Assembly (NCBI GenBank): GCA_963780045.1
Contig: CAVZZZ010000001.1
Location: forward strand, 5,518,001-5,582,000
Direction: 5' to 3'
Source: JANXQG01 sp963780045
Lineage (GTDB): Bacteria > Planctomycetota > Planctomycetia > Pirellulales > Thermoguttaceae
DNA: 64,000 nt
The translations under genes were made by a program, and so were the position numbers. Of this stretch, positions 25,398 through 35,242 are shown piece by piece (the first letter of the stretch is position 1; every line of letters starts with the position of its first letter). Under the pieces are notes generated by a model that saw only the letters and a list, made by a program, of their open reading frames with translations, was not told the origin of the DNA and made no database searches.

Positions 25398-28300
25398 ATG
25401 GCCAGGCAAACGCTTTTTACCGTCGAATCGGCCGTCGCGGTTCGCCAACCCAAGACCGATACCCTCATCGTCCCCCGCTTCCTCAAGGAAATGGCCGGCG
25501 ACAAGCGGCTCAAAGAAGCGGAAATGCGCGCGGCGCACGAGGTGCTGTTGAAGTGGGTCGAGCTGGAATCCTCCGGGCGGCTGGCGGAGCTGAACGAGAC
25601 GCAAGTCCAAGGCGACTTCCTGGCCGAAGTCTTCGGCGACGCGCTGGGCTACGACGGCCCCACCGAAGGCAAGCAGCTCTGGCACCGCCAGCAGCATGAA
25701 GCGGTCGGCGAGGAGGTGCCCGACGCCATCTTGGGCTTCTTTCGGCAGGGCGAGGAGCGCAAACCGCTGGTTGTCGTCGAACTCAAGGGGTCGAAGGTCC
25801 ATCTCGACCGCCACCGCAGCAACGGCCGCACCGCGGTCGGCCAGTGCTGGGATTATCTGGTCAACACGCCGCCGGAGTGCCGCTGGGGAATCGTCTCGAA
25901 CATCGTCAGCTTCCGGCTTTACGAGCGTTCCTCGACGAAGCGCCGCTACGAGCATTTCACGCTGAAGTCGCTTGAGGATTTCGAGGTCTTCAAGCAGTTC
26001 TACGCGCTCTTCCACCGCCAAGGTTTGATCGAAAAGTGGGTCGCGGGGCCGCCGCGCGGAGGCCCTGCTGAAGCAGTCCGCCGACCGGCAGCGCGAGGTG
26101 GGAGAGTCGCTCTACGAGGCCTACTCGAGCATGCCAAGAACTGATCGCCGAATTGCACCACAAGCGGGCTTTCCCCTTGGACGACGCAATCCACATGGCG
26201 CAGCACCTCTTGGACCGCATCGTCTTCATAGCCTTTTGCGAGGACCGCCACTTGCTGCCCGAACGGATCATCGCCGAGGCCTACAACGTGGCTGGCTTCG
26301 ATCCGGCGGAAAACCCACGCTGGCGGAGCTTCAAGGCGCTCTTCCGGTTCATTGATACCGGCAGGCTCGACCGCAACATTCCCCGCTTCAACGGCGGTCT
26401 TTTCGCGCCCAACGCGGTCGATGAGCTAGAGCTGCCCGACATTCCTTGGACGACGTTCTTCACCACCATCAGCGGCTACGACTTCGCTGACGAAGTGAAT
26501 CTCGACGTGCTGGGCCATCTTTTCGAGCGCTCGATCACGGAACTGGAAAAGCTCAAGGGCGTCGGGCTCTTCGGCGACGCGGAAAAGGCCGAGCGTTACG
26601 CGGCCATGCCGCAATCGGCCAAGCGAAAGCAGTTGGGCGTCTACTACACGCCGCCGGAGCTGACCAGCCGGATCGTGCAGTACACGGTCGAGGAATTGAT
26701 CGCCGAGCGGTTCGCGGCCGCCGCGGTGCAATTCGGCGTCGCCGAGGAAGAAGCCCGCCGCGGCATTGCGCCCGACGACGCGGAATACTGGCGGGGGTGC
26801 CTGGCCATTCTGCGGGACCTGAAAATCGTCGACCCGGCCTGCGGCAGCGGGGCCTTTCTCTTTCAGGCCTACGACGCCTTGGAAGCCCGCTATCACGAAG
26901 TCATCGGGCACTTGCAGCAATCGGGCGCGGCGGACGCCGAAAAGCTGGCCGCCGCCGTGCCGTCGTTCATTTTGCAAGAAAACCTCTACGGTGTCGATCT
27001 GTTTGAAGGAGCGGTGGAGATCACCCGCTTGGCGCTATGGATTCGCGCGGCTAATCGCGAGCAGCCGCTGCCCGTGCTTTCGGAGAACATCGTTCACGGC
27101 AATTCGCTGGTGCATGACAAGGCGGTTGACGGCGCGGGCTTCGATTGGCGGGAACGGTTTCCAACCGTATTCCTCCCCTCTCCTTCCGGGAGAGGGGCAG
27201 GGGGTGAGGGTCCCTCCGGGAGCATACAAGCCCGAAGCGCGAGCGAGCAGGACATACAAGCCCGAGGCGCAAGCGAGCGGACATCAAAATCCCCTCACCC
27301 CGGCCCGCTCCCGGAGGGAGAGGGGGAGCAGCGCCCGCGCGAATCGGGCTTCGATTGCGTCATCGGCAATCCGCCGTGGGAGCGGATGAAGCTGCAGGAG
27401 CGGGAGTTCTTTTCGCTGCCCGCGCCCGAGATTGCCACGGCGGAAAACGCCGCCAAGCGGCGGCGGCTCGTGGAAAAGCTGGAGGCCGCCGATCCGGCAC
27501 TGCACGAGCGCTACCGCCAGGCGCAGGCCGCGGCCGATTCGGTCTTGACGTACTGCCGCACGAGCGGCCACTATCCGCTGACGGGCAAGGGCGACATCAA
27601 CACCTACGCCGTATTCGCGGAGCTAGCCTACCAGTTGGTCGCGCCCCACGGCCGCGTCGGGATGCTGGTGCCGTCGGGCATCGCTTCGGACTTGACTACC
27701 AAGGACTTCTTTGCCACGATCGCACACTCGAAGCGCCTAATTCGGCTCTACGATTTTGAGAACCGGCTCTTGCACTTTTTTCCCGATGTCGACAACCGCT
27801 TCAAGTTCTGTATTTTGAACTACGGCGGCGCGGAGGCGGCCGCCGCAAACGCCGATTTCTTTTTCTTCGCACATCAAGTCGAGGATCTGGAGGACTCGAA
27901 GCGTCACATCTCGCTCGCAAATGGCGATATTCGGCTCTTCAATCCCAACACGCATACCTGCCCAATCTTCCGCACGCCGCGCGACGCGGAGATTACCAAG
28001 GCCGTCTACCGCCGCGTCACGGTGTTAATCGACCGGAACCGCGAGGGACCGACCGGCAATCCTTGGGGTGTGCAGTTCAAGAGGATGTTCGATCAAACCA
28101 ACGACGCCGAGCTCTTCCGCGAGGCTGATGCGCTGAAGGCGGAGGGTTTCAAATCGAAGGGCAACCGCTGGATCAAAGGGAAGCGGACGTTCTTGCCGTT
28201 GTACGAAGCCAAGATGCTGCAAGACTACGACCACCGCGCCGCCGACGTGGTGACCGACCGCGCAACTGGGTCCGCCAAGGGCAAACCGCCAAAACGTCAC

Positions 28301-29008
28301 TGGTCGATCATCAGAACCCGGAGCACTTGCCGACGCCGAGGTTTTGGGTCTCCGAGGAGGACGTGCTGGGCCAAATCGACGAGCCGGTTTCGCACTTTCT
28401 TTGCTACAAGGACGTGACCAGCCCGACCAACCAGCGGACCATGATCGCGGCCATGACGCCCTTGGCCGGCGTCCTCAATTCCGCGCCGATCGTGACGGCG
28501 GCCGTTTCGCCACGGCGGCAATGCTGCTTGTTGGCCAACCTCAACAGTTTTGCCTACGACTTCCTCGCGCGGCAGAAGATCAGCAACGTTCACCTGAATT
28601 TCTTCATCGTCGAGCAGATTCCCACCTTTCCGCCGGACGCCTATGACAAGCCCTGTCCGTGGGACGCCGGCACGACGCTGGAAACGTGGATCAGCGAACG
28701 GGTATTGAAGCTCACCTGCACGGCCGAGGACATGCTGCCGCTGGCCGAGGCCTGCGGCTTCAGCAGCGGCAGTTTCCAGTCCGAATACGGCGGCCGGCTG
28801 AACAAGTGGGACGAGCACCAGCGCCGAGCTGATGGCCGAGTTGGACGCCGCCTACTTCCACCTCTACGGCATCGACCGCGACGACGCCGAATACATCCTC
28901 TCCACGTTCAAAGGCATTCACGACCGGCAAGATCTTTTCGCGGGTGGGGTCAGCACGGCAGAGAGGATTTTGAGCAAGTATGACGAGATGGGCAAGTCGC
29001 CTCCGTAA
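25398..29008 (+). CDS. type IIG-like restriction enzyme/Eco57I-type methyltransferase, four frameshifts
   Basis: About 1,200 residues from ATG 25398 behind AAGGAAAAT. The N-terminus carries a PD-(D/E)xK-type nuclease motif (EVPDAILGFF then VVVELKGSK). The middle is an N6-adenine methyltransferase: VDPACGSGAFLFQAYDA (SAM motif I) and FDCVIGNPPWERMK (catalytic NPPW). The C-terminus (EHLPTPRFWVSEEDV, LANLNSFAYDFLARQK, VHLNFFIVEQIP) is the target-recognition part. Frames change near 26050, 26132, 28263 and 28824; the last frame ends in ERILSKYDEMGKSPP at 29008. A repeat block at 27171-27330 lies between motifs I and IV. It probably cuts and methylates in one chain, as a barrier to foreign DNA, if functional. 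Confidence 0.82.
27171..27330. repeat. composite repeat block inside the methyltransferase
   Basis: In order: CTCCCCTCTCCTTCCGGGAG with AGGGGCAGGGGGTGAGGG; two copies of ACAAGCCCGAAGCGCGAGCG / ACAAGCCCGAGGCGCAAGCG; then the first element again in reverse orientation (CCCCTCACCCCGGCCC...GGAGAGGGGGAG). About 53 residues are added in frame just before the NPPW motif. Two repeat families are thus nested. Confidence 0.85.
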
Positions 29009-29119
29009 TCCCAGTCCATGAGGGATGTCGGGTGCGCTTATTGTTTGGCTACTTGTAAGGGGAGGGGAAAATGAAATCAGCCTCTCGTTGCCAGTGGCGT
29101 CGACTCGATAACGCTGGCC

Positions 29120-29566
29120 GTGTCTCGCAAGGATGTCGAAGTCCTCGATATTTCAGGCGCTCTTGGCACGCTACGGCAGTTGTTTGCTAGCCGCAGCATC
29201 GTCGAGCGGTTCCAAGGGCGTGTGGACTTGTTTGTCGAAGGGTACGAAAGCGATCCGCGCGAGCTGTACGAAATCGCCGAGGTGCGTCAATTCTTCCGCG
29301 AACTCGATGCGGCGTTCCCGTTCTGGTTTTATTTCCTTTCGACGTTCGGCGAATCGTTCCTGTTGGTGCTGACCTTCTGCCTTTGTCGCGTGACGAAGAT
29401 GGGCGCGGGCCACGCGATGATAAATCCCGGCGATTTGCAACAGTTCATTGAGAGGCATTTCGGGGCGATGAACTACATCTTTGATAGGTTCCAGCTCGCA
29501 GATTCACTAAATGGGAAAGTCTCGGCAGAAATCGCCCGGTATTACGAGGAGGGGGGTCGCCAATAA
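29120..29566 (+). CDS. hypothetical protein, possibly CRR6-like
   Basis: 148 residues with a GTG start. The core DLFVEGYESDPRELYEIAEV and FFRELDAAFPFWFYFL resembles, from memory, chlororespiratory-reduction-6-like domains found sporadically in bacteria; I am not certain. A far better ribosome site (AAGGGGAGGGGAAA) precedes an ATG at 29071 in another frame. The frame of this protein is open back to a TGA at 29072, so the real start may be 29071 with one more one-base shift. It follows the restriction-methyltransferase by about 110 bases on the same strand. Confidence 0.55.
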   Translation: MSRKDVEVLDISGALGTLRQLFASRSIVERFQGRVDLFVEGYESDPRELYEIAEVRQFFRELDAAFPFWFYFLSTFGESFLLVLTFCLCRVTKMGAGHAMINPGDLQQFIERHFGAMNYIFDRFQLADSLNGKVSAEIARYYEEGGRQ

Positions 29567-29670
29567 GCAGCAGTCCGTCGGCTTGCACGGTCAGTCGGTG
29601 CGACGCTACCGGAGCCCCGCAAGCGCAGATGACTGCGAACGCCACGGAACGCCCCGCCGTTTCCCCCGCC

Positions 29671-29808
29671 GCTAGTTGCGTACTTTATCCACACCCTGCC
29701 AAAACTTGCACCCGGCGTCCGTCTGGGTTTCGGACATCAACCACAACACGCGCGGCGAAGGGCGGAAGGAGTACCGCAGGAAGCGGCGACGGATTCTGCT
29801 GAGTACTG
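29671..29808. pseudogene. fused fragments of GH76 and DUF4058 genes (deletion scar)
   Basis: Positions 29671-29757 on the minus strand encode the final 27 codons of the GH76 gene (VLWLMSETQTDAG through FWQGVDKVRN and stop), matching 30713-30799. Directly adjoining on the plus strand, about 29752-29808 encodes GRKEYRRKRRRILLST of the DUF4058 gene (matching about 32640-32695). The intact neighbours are divergent in the same relative order, so this is what remains of a second copy of that locus after an internal deletion. The rest of the gap 29567-29815 shows nothing. Confidence 0.75.
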
Positions 29809-29815
29809 TCCGGCC

Positions 29816-30244
29816 TTAATTTCCTGGCATGGCTGGCACCGCATAGCTGGAAACGTCAACAAGCCGCAGTCCCCGCACGCGCCGGAACTCGCCAACGTTG
29901 AGCGTTGCCAAGCCGTAATTCATGCTCAGTGCCGTCACGGCGATTTGTAGGTCTCGATCACCAATGACTTCTCCGCGGCTGGCGAGGTCAGCGAAATGGA
30001 CCGCGAACAGCCGCGCCTGCGCCATATCGAAGGCAACGATCGGCATCCGCGCGAAGAGCCCTTGAACGAATGATTCCCGTCGGGCTCGGCGCTGCGGCGA
30101 ATCTGCGCACTCTACGCCAATGAGCAATTCCGCCGCCGTGATCGAGGCAATCGCAGCCGGCACATGATCGCCGAGAAACCGCTCGAAGTCGAAACGCCGC
30201 CGCTCGAACGCCACCAGGATTGACGAATCCAGGACCACCGCCAT
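29816..30244 (-). CDS. VapC-type PIN-domain toxin
   Basis: 142 residues from ATG 30244 (MAVVLDSSILVAFERR). The PIN-domain acidic residues are visible: Asp in VLDSSIL, Glu in ITAAELLIG, and Asp in GDRDLQIAVTAL. Family members are Mg2+-dependent RNases, often cutting tRNA or rRNA. The upstream gene (30252-30527) is the antitoxin, with a 7-base gap, in the standard antitoxin-toxin order. Confidence 0.85.
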   Translation of the reverse strand: MAVVLDSSILVAFERRRFDFERFLGDHVPAAIASITAAELLIGVECADSPQRRARRESFVQGLFARMPIVAFDMAQARLFAVHFADLASRGEVIGDRDLQIAVTALSMNYGLATLNVGEFRRVRGLRLVDVSSYAVPAMPGN

Positions 30245-30251
30245 GCAACGA

Positions 30252-30527
30252 TTACTCCCAGGGATCGCGTGCCGGCCGGACACCGCGCCGGCTTTCGCCG
30301 ATCACCTCCGCGAGCTGATCATCCGGAACGGGGTGCTCGGCTCGCCAGCGGCGAAGGAACGCGATCAAGTCTTCGGACGACTCGCCCGACGGGACAATCG
30401 GCGTGATTCGCGCGACCGCGCGGCCCCCCTTCGTCAAAACGGCCGGTTCGCCAGTGGACGAGATTTCTTCGACAAGCTCGGCAAGACGAAAGGCGGCATC
30501 TTCGACTGTCACCACGGCTTCACTCAT
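30252..30527 (-). CDS. Phd/YefM-like antitoxin
   Basis: 91 residues. TVEDAAFRLAELVEEI and STGEPAVLTKGGRAVARI are the Phd/YefM DNA-binding fold; the C-terminal half (LIAFLRRWRAEHPVPDDQ) is the disordered, toxin-wrapping part. It precedes the PIN toxin, which it should neutralise, and probably represses the operon. The gap 30528-30712 upstream shows no gene. Confidence 0.82.
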   Translation of the reverse strand: MSEAVVTVEDAAFRLAELVEEISSTGEPAVLTKGGRAVARITPIVPSGESSEDLIAFLRRWRAEHPVPDDQLAEVIGESRRGVRPARDPWE

Positions 30528-30712
30528 AAGTCGATCCTCCTCCCCCTGCGGTTAGCGATATTGGCCGAAACACTGCCTCCATGTTACCACCGTTAGCTGG
30601 TCGAGGAAAGCCGTCAAGCCAGTAGTTACGACTTAGTCTCGGTCCGATCGGGGTCACCCATAACCGCCCGATCCTGCCCGCCCGAGCAGAACGGTAACTC
30701 TTTCGCCCGCGG

Positions 30713-31843
30713 CTAGTTGCGCACTTTATCTACGCCCTGCCAAAACTTGCGCCCGGCCTCCGTCTGGGTTTCGGACATCAGCCACAACACCCGCGCGGTG
30801 GCCGCGCTGGAAGCCATGTCGTCGGGCGGTCTTGCTTTCCATTTCTCGTAGAAGGCATCCACGTTCCTCTTGGCCCGCGTCAGCAGGTACTCCTCTTTCG
30901 TCGTACGGTACAATTCCAGATCGGCCTCGACCATGAAATGCGCGTACCGCACCGCGTCGCGATAAACGCCCGTTCTCCGGTCCAAAAACCAGTCCGCGGC
31001 TTTCGCGATCCGCTTGGCTTGCTCCAGATACTCCTTCTTGCCGGTGGCCCGATAGAGGCCCAGCAGCGCGCGGAGCATGAGCGCGGAGTTGTACGTCAGT
31101 TTGCCGTGCTTGACCTCGCCGGTGGCGACGACCTTGCGGTCATCAAACAGGCCGTCCTCCGCCTGCAGCGCGCCTACAGTCCACGCGACGATCTTACGGG
31201 CCTGATCAACGAGCGCCGCGGCGGCAACGCCCTTGCGGAACTTTGCCAGCCGCAGACAGCCCACCGCCGCCGGCCCGTTGGCGCAGGCATTCTTGGTGCC
31301 GTCCTTGTGTCTTTGATGCCACCAGATTCCGCCGCCGCCCTCTTCGTCCCAACCGCTGAGCACGAATTGAAGCGTCTCGCCCGCCCGCTTGAGGTAGCGC
31401 GGGTCGCGGTTGGTCTCGTAGGCTTCCAGGAACGTGATCACCAGCCAGGCGTTGTCGTCATAATACTTGTCGTTGCCATTGCCGGGCGTGGGCGCGGCTT
31501 CGTAGCCGGGGATCTTGACTTTCTGATCCCAGTAGCCATTGAGCGCCGCGAAGTATTTTTGCAGCAAGGGGCGGTACGTGGCGGGATAGGACCGCGCGGC
31601 CGCGACGAGGTTCGAGAACATTACGCTTTGGAGCCACACGTAATCCGGCTTCCGTATCGTCGCGGATTTGAGATACACGCCGCTGCGGGAATCGTAGAAA
31701 TTCCTCTGGATGTGTTCCGTCACTTTGCGAGCCTGCTGCGCGTATTGGTTCGGCTCCGCGGCCTGCGTTGCGCCGACGACTGACACAACCCAAGCAACAA
31801 GCCACGCCGCCGACCAGCCGCTGGTATTCACGTCTAAGCTCAT
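30713..31843 (-). CDS. secreted GH76-like glycoside hydrolase
   Basis: 376 residues from ATG 31843. A signal peptide (WLVAWVVSVVGATQAAEP) is followed by an alpha/alpha-barrel domain. YYDDNAWLVITFLEAYE carries the paired Asp residues that act as acid/base and nucleophile in GH76 alpha-1,6-mannanases; GGGGIWWHQRHKDGTKN and TYNSALMLRALLGLYRAT match other conserved barrel segments. Likely an exported polysaccharide-degrading enzyme; mannan as substrate is inferred from the family. A relic of its 3' end lies at 29671-29757. Confidence 0.82.
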   Translation of the reverse strand: MSLDVNTSGWSAAWLVAWVVSVVGATQAAEPNQYAQQARKVTEHIQRNFYDSRSGVYLKSATIRKPDYVWLQSVMFSNLVAAARSYPATYRPLLQKYFAALNGYWDQKVKIPGYEAAPTPGNGNDKYYDDNAWLVITFLEAYETNRDPRYLKRAGETLQFVLSGWDEEGGGGIWWHQRHKDGTKNACANGPAAVGCLRLAKFRKGVAAAALVDQARKIVAWTVGALQAEDGLFDDRKVVATGEVKHGKLTYNSALMLRALLGLYRATGKKEYLEQAKRIAKAADWFLDRRTGVYRDAVRYAHFMVEADLELYRTTKEEYLLTRAKRNVDAFYEKWKARPPDDMASSAATARVLWLMSETQTEAGRKFWQGVDKVRN

Positions 31844-32061
31844 CCGTTGAATGTTTGTAACGAAACCGCACCGCCGTGCCAAAGAGGCGCGGTGCTCGCC
31901 AAGGGATCAAGTCGGACGGTACGGTCGCGATTCTACCGTGCCCCTGCGGAAAAGTAAAACGCCGTCCCCCTCGCCCCGTGTCGGCTTTGCCGCCCGCTTG
32001 CAAGCTGACAGCGGCGCGAATTCGGTTGCGAGTGTAGTGTTTCACTCTGTTGGTGATTTAT

Positions 32062-32138
32062 GGGTGGCACGCTTTGAGCCTCCGGCGAAGAGCGTGGCAA
32101 ATGAACACGCCCTTCGCAAGCTCAGGGACGTGCCACCC
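32062..32138. repeat. diverged GGGTGGCACG inverted repeat
   Basis: GGGTGGCACGCTTTGAGCC...GAAGAGCGTGG faces CACGCCCTTCGC...GGGACGTGCCACCC. It is the same family as the perfect copy at 19086-19171 but with several mismatches between the arms. It lies in the gap 31844-32260 between two divergent genes, which holds no other recognised feature. Confidence 0.8.
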
Positions 32139-32260
32139 AAGTTTCGCAGAGTATCTATAACAAGTACCGTCGATTACGAGACACTTGCGCCTTAGTCCGC
32201 CATGCTATAATCGAGGCGGCAGTAAAAGACCATTGCATTCGCCGCAAAAAGGATAGCTGT

Positions 32261-33037
32261 ATGCCATCGCCATTTCCCGGAATGGACCCCTACTTAGAGG
32301 GCTCGTCGTGGATTAGCTTTCATACCCAGCTTACGGCAGAGATAGCCCGGCAATTGGCGCCCAAGCTGCGTCCGAAGTATCTGGCGTTGACGACCGAGCG
32401 GTTCGTCCTTGAAGAAGTCGCCGACGTGAGTGTGGCGACGACGAGCATCTATCCCGATGTGAGCGTCGTTCATACCGGTGCGAACTCCCACGGTGAAGGA
32501 GGCGTGGCAATTGCGGCGCCGATACGTATGGCGACGGTCGTGCCGGATCGCGTCCCGCAAGTGAGCGTCGAAATCCGCGAAACGGCTACGCGCCGCTTGG
32601 TTACGGGTATTGAGGTGCTCTCGCCCACCAACAAGCGCGGCGATGGGCGAAAAGAGTACCGGAGAAAGCGGCGACGAATTCTGCTGAGCACCGCGCATCT
32701 GCTGGAGATCGACCTGTTGCGGCAGGGGCATCGGGTGCCGATGCAGCAGCCGCTTCCGGACTCCCCGTATTTCGTCATCCTCGGCCGCGCGGAAGAGCGG
32801 CCGATCAGCGAGGTATGGCCGATCAAATTTGAGGAAGCGTTGCCTGGCGTCCCCGTCCCGCTGCTAAGCGGCGATGCGGACGTAACACTCGACTTGCAAC
32901 AGGCGCTGACGAACGTCTACGACCTGTTGGGCTATGACCTGGCGATCGACTACTCTCGTCCAGCGGAAGTTCCGCTGCCGCCGCAGCAAACCCCGTGGGC
33001 CGAGGAGCGCCTTCTGGCCGCAGGGCGGCGAAAATAA
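32261..33037 (+). CDS. DUF4058 family protein
   Basis: 258 residues. The start MPSPFPGMDPYLEG is the hallmark of DUF4058, and IEVLSPTNKRGDGRKEYRRK carries an E-x(n)-K arrangement that has led to suggestions of a PD-(D/E)xK-like fold for this family. Function is unproven. The length is normal. It is divergent from the GH76 gene. A fragment of a second copy is fused to a GH76 fragment at 29671-29808. Confidence 0.85.
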   Translation: MPSPFPGMDPYLEGSSWISFHTQLTAEIARQLAPKLRPKYLALTTERFVLEEVADVSVATTSIYPDVSVVHTGANSHGEGGVAIAAPIRMATVVPDRVPQVSVEIRETATRRLVTGIEVLSPTNKRGDGRKEYRRKRRRILLSTAHLLEIDLLRQGHRVPMQQPLPDSPYFVILGRAEERPISEVWPIKFEEALPGVPVPLLSGDADVTLDLQQALTNVYDLLGYDLAIDYSRPAEVPLPPQQTPWAEERLLAAGRRK

Positions 33038-33104
33038 AGAATACCAACTTCTAATGCTTCTCGCGGAACGAGATGAGTACGAAGAGTACGTTTTGTAGAT
33101 CAAG

Positions 33105-34418
33105 ATGAGAGCGATTCCCACAAGCGCAATGAGCAAGTTCGCACGCGCGAGGGCCGGAAACCGAATTTCGATGCGAAGCAGCGGACGCTGCCGAGTTGCT
33201 GCCATAGCCGCGATCGCGTCGCTCGTTGCTCAGTTTGCCGTGGCTGCCCCGCCGCTGCCGGCGAAGGTCGATCTGACGCCCGAATTCCAGAAGCTTGGCA
33301 TTCCCGCGCATTTGCAAGGCGACACGGACGTCTGCTCGCTCTTTGCCGTGACCGGCGTGGCCGACTTCGAAAGCGCCCGGCATTCGCCCGCCCGGCCGGG
33401 GTGCCTCTCCGAGGAGTTCCTGATCTGGGCGGCAAAGAAGGCGACCGGCAAGACTCACGACCAGGCAATGTTTTACGAGGCGGTCTGCGGACTCAACGCG
33501 TTGGGGTTATGCGAAGAGTCCCTGATGCCCTATGTGCCGAAGAGCGATTCCCGCCAGCCATCGGCCAAGGCCCTTGCCGACGCGCGGCGGCGCGCGGAGC
33601 GTTGGCAGGTGCATTGGATACGGCGCTGGAACGTAAGCCGCCCGATGAGCGAGGCGCAGTTCGTCGGGCTGAAGCGGGCGATGGCCGCCGGACATCCCGT
33701 GGCTTGCGGCCTGCGCTGGCCCAACAAGCTCAGCGGCTCGGCGATTCTCTCGGACAATCCGCCGGGCGGAGTTTCCGACGGGCACAGCATCGCCTTTGTC
33801 GGCTATACTGACAGCACGGCCGCCGGGGCACCCGCGCAGCGGGTCGGCGGCGGCACGTTTCGCTTTCGCAACAGTTTTGGTCCCGACTGGGGCGATCACG
33901 GCTACGGCACGATGTCGTACGCTTACGTCCGCAAATATGCCAACGACGCCCTTTGGCTGGCATTTGGCAAGCCCGGCTCGGAGCGCCCGGTCGAGCGTTT
34001 CGAGGCGGCGGCAATGCCGGTCGTCGAACGCCACGACTGCGAAGCGCATCCGCAGAGCATGGCCGACTACGAGCCGCGGCTGTGGACGCACGGCCGGCAA
34101 CTGCTTTGCACGGCAACGCGCGGCGGCGACGTGGTTTTGGCTTTTGACGTGCGCCAAGCCGGCCGCTATCGCGTGCGGCTGCTGGCCACCGCCGCGCCCG
34201 ACTATGGCGAGATTGCCGTTGCGCTGGACGGGACCGCCGCCGGCCATCCGTTCGATCTCTATTCGGGCCGCGTCTGCCCCAGCGGTTCGCTGGAGCTCGG
34301 CCAGCACAACCTGGCCGCCGGCAGGCACCGCTTGCGATGCGCCGTCACCGGCAGGGACCCGGCCGCGACCAACTCTTACTTCGGCCTCGACGCGCTCGAT
34401 CTGTTGCCGGTCAAGTAA
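33105..34418 (+). CDS. secreted papain-like (C1) cysteine protease with C-terminal beta domain
   Basis: 437 residues; an in-frame ATG at 33171 gives a cleaner signal peptide (MRSSGRCRVAAIAAIAS). Catalytic elements of family C1: Cys in GDTDVCSLFAVTG (replacing the usual Gln-x-x-x-Cys context), His in SDGHSIAFVGYTD, and Asn in FRFRNSFGPDWGDHGYG. There is no recognisable propeptide. From about residue 295 a second, beta-rich domain follows (VVLAFDVRQAGRYRVRLLAT, HNLAAGRHRLRC) resembling carbohydrate-binding modules of planctomycete secreted enzymes. Likely an exported protease. Confidence 0.82.
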   Translation: MRAIPTSAMSKFARARAGNRISMRSSGRCRVAAIAAIASLVAQFAVAAPPLPAKVDLTPEFQKLGIPAHLQGDTDVCSLFAVTGVADFESARHSPARPGCLSEEFLIWAAKKATGKTHDQAMFYEAVCGLNALGLCEESLMPYVPKSDSRQPSAKALADARRRAERWQVHWIRRWNVSRPMSEAQFVGLKRAMAAGHPVACGLRWPNKLSGSAILSDNPPGGVSDGHSIAFVGYTDSTAAGAPAQRVGGGTFRFRNSFGPDWGDHGYGTMSYAYVRKYANDALWLAFGKPGSERPVERFEAAAMPVVERHDCEAHPQSMADYEPRLWTHGRQLLCTATRGGDVVLAFDVRQAGRYRVRLLATAAPDYGEIAVALDGTAAGHPFDLYSGRVCPSGSLELGQHNLAAGRHRLRCAVTGRDPAATNSYFGLDALDLLPVK

Positions 34419-34421
34419 GCG

Positions 34422-34922
34422 CTAAGGCTGCTCGATCTTCAAAAGTTCGACCAGGAAATGGAGCTTTGCGCCCGGAGGAATTGCGTCTCCCGCGCCGTCG
34501 TCACCGTAGCCCAGCTTGGCCGGGACTTCCAGTTCGATCATGCCGCCCTCGCCCACCAGTTGCATGCCTTCGGTCCAGCCCTTGATGACCCCATCGAGCG
34601 GAAAGGAGATCGGCTTTTTGCGCTTGTAGGAGCTATCGAAGACTTTGCCGCCGTCCAGCCAACCGTGATAGTTCTCCTTCACGGTGTCGTCGGCCTTGGG
34701 CTTTTCGCCTTTGCCCGGCCGAAGGACGCGGTACCGCAGGCCCGACTTCGTTTCGGAAAACACCTTCGGTGCGCGTTTGTCGATCTTGCCCGCGCCGGCC
34801 GGAAGCGCGGGAAAGTCAACTTCCTTCTCCTTACTCTTTGGATCTGCAAAGCTCACATTAACCCCGACAAGCAAAAGTAACGCAACACAACCAACCACGC
34901 GATGCCAGGCGGCAGCGGACAT
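34422..34922 (-). CDS. exported FKBP-type peptidyl-prolyl isomerase
   Basis: 166 residues. An N-terminal signal (VVGCVALLLLVGVNVSFA) is followed by a linker and one FKBP domain: ENYHGWLDGGKVFDSSYKR (conserved Tyr and FDSS), ISFPLDGVIKGWTEGMQL (conserved V-I-x-G-W) and VPAKLGYGDDGAGDAIPPGA (Y-G). All the main active-site positions are present. It should assist folding of exported proteins. It converges with the protease gene, with 3 bases between the stops. Confidence 0.93.
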   Translation of the reverse strand: MSAAAWHRVVGCVALLLLVGVNVSFADPKSKEKEVDFPALPAGAGKIDKRAPKVFSETKSGLRYRVLRPGKGEKPKADDTVKENYHGWLDGGKVFDSSYKRKKPISFPLDGVIKGWTEGMQLVGEGGMIELEVPAKLGYGDDGAGDAIPPGAKLHFLVELLKIEQP

Positions 34923-34992
34923 AACGAAACCTCCATTGGACAGACGACTTCAAGAAACGACGCAACCCCTTGTGTGCCAAGGGGTTGCGAAG

Positions 34993-35065
<73 letters not shown>

Positions 35066-35242
35066 GTTGGCGGTGCCCGGCAACCGTCGCGGTCATTTCA
35101 TTATTCAGCCGCCACGATACCGAGTCAAATAGGGTATCAGTCCGGGACATACCTGTCAATAAGCCTTTTTCGGGACTTGTTGGCACAGGAGATCGCCCGT
35201 AACATGGGGGCACGCCAAATAATCCAAGCTGTGGAGGATACG

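Noticed and set aside
25093..25551. 152-residue open frame before the restriction gene
   Set aside because: Overlaps the true start of the restriction-methyltransferase in another frame and has shadow-like composition.
25398..29566. Multi-gene phage-defence island (BREX/DISARM/Gabija-like)
   Set aside because: Only a single-chain restriction-methyltransferase and toxin-antitoxin pairs are present; none of the helicase, PglZ or other partner genes is found.
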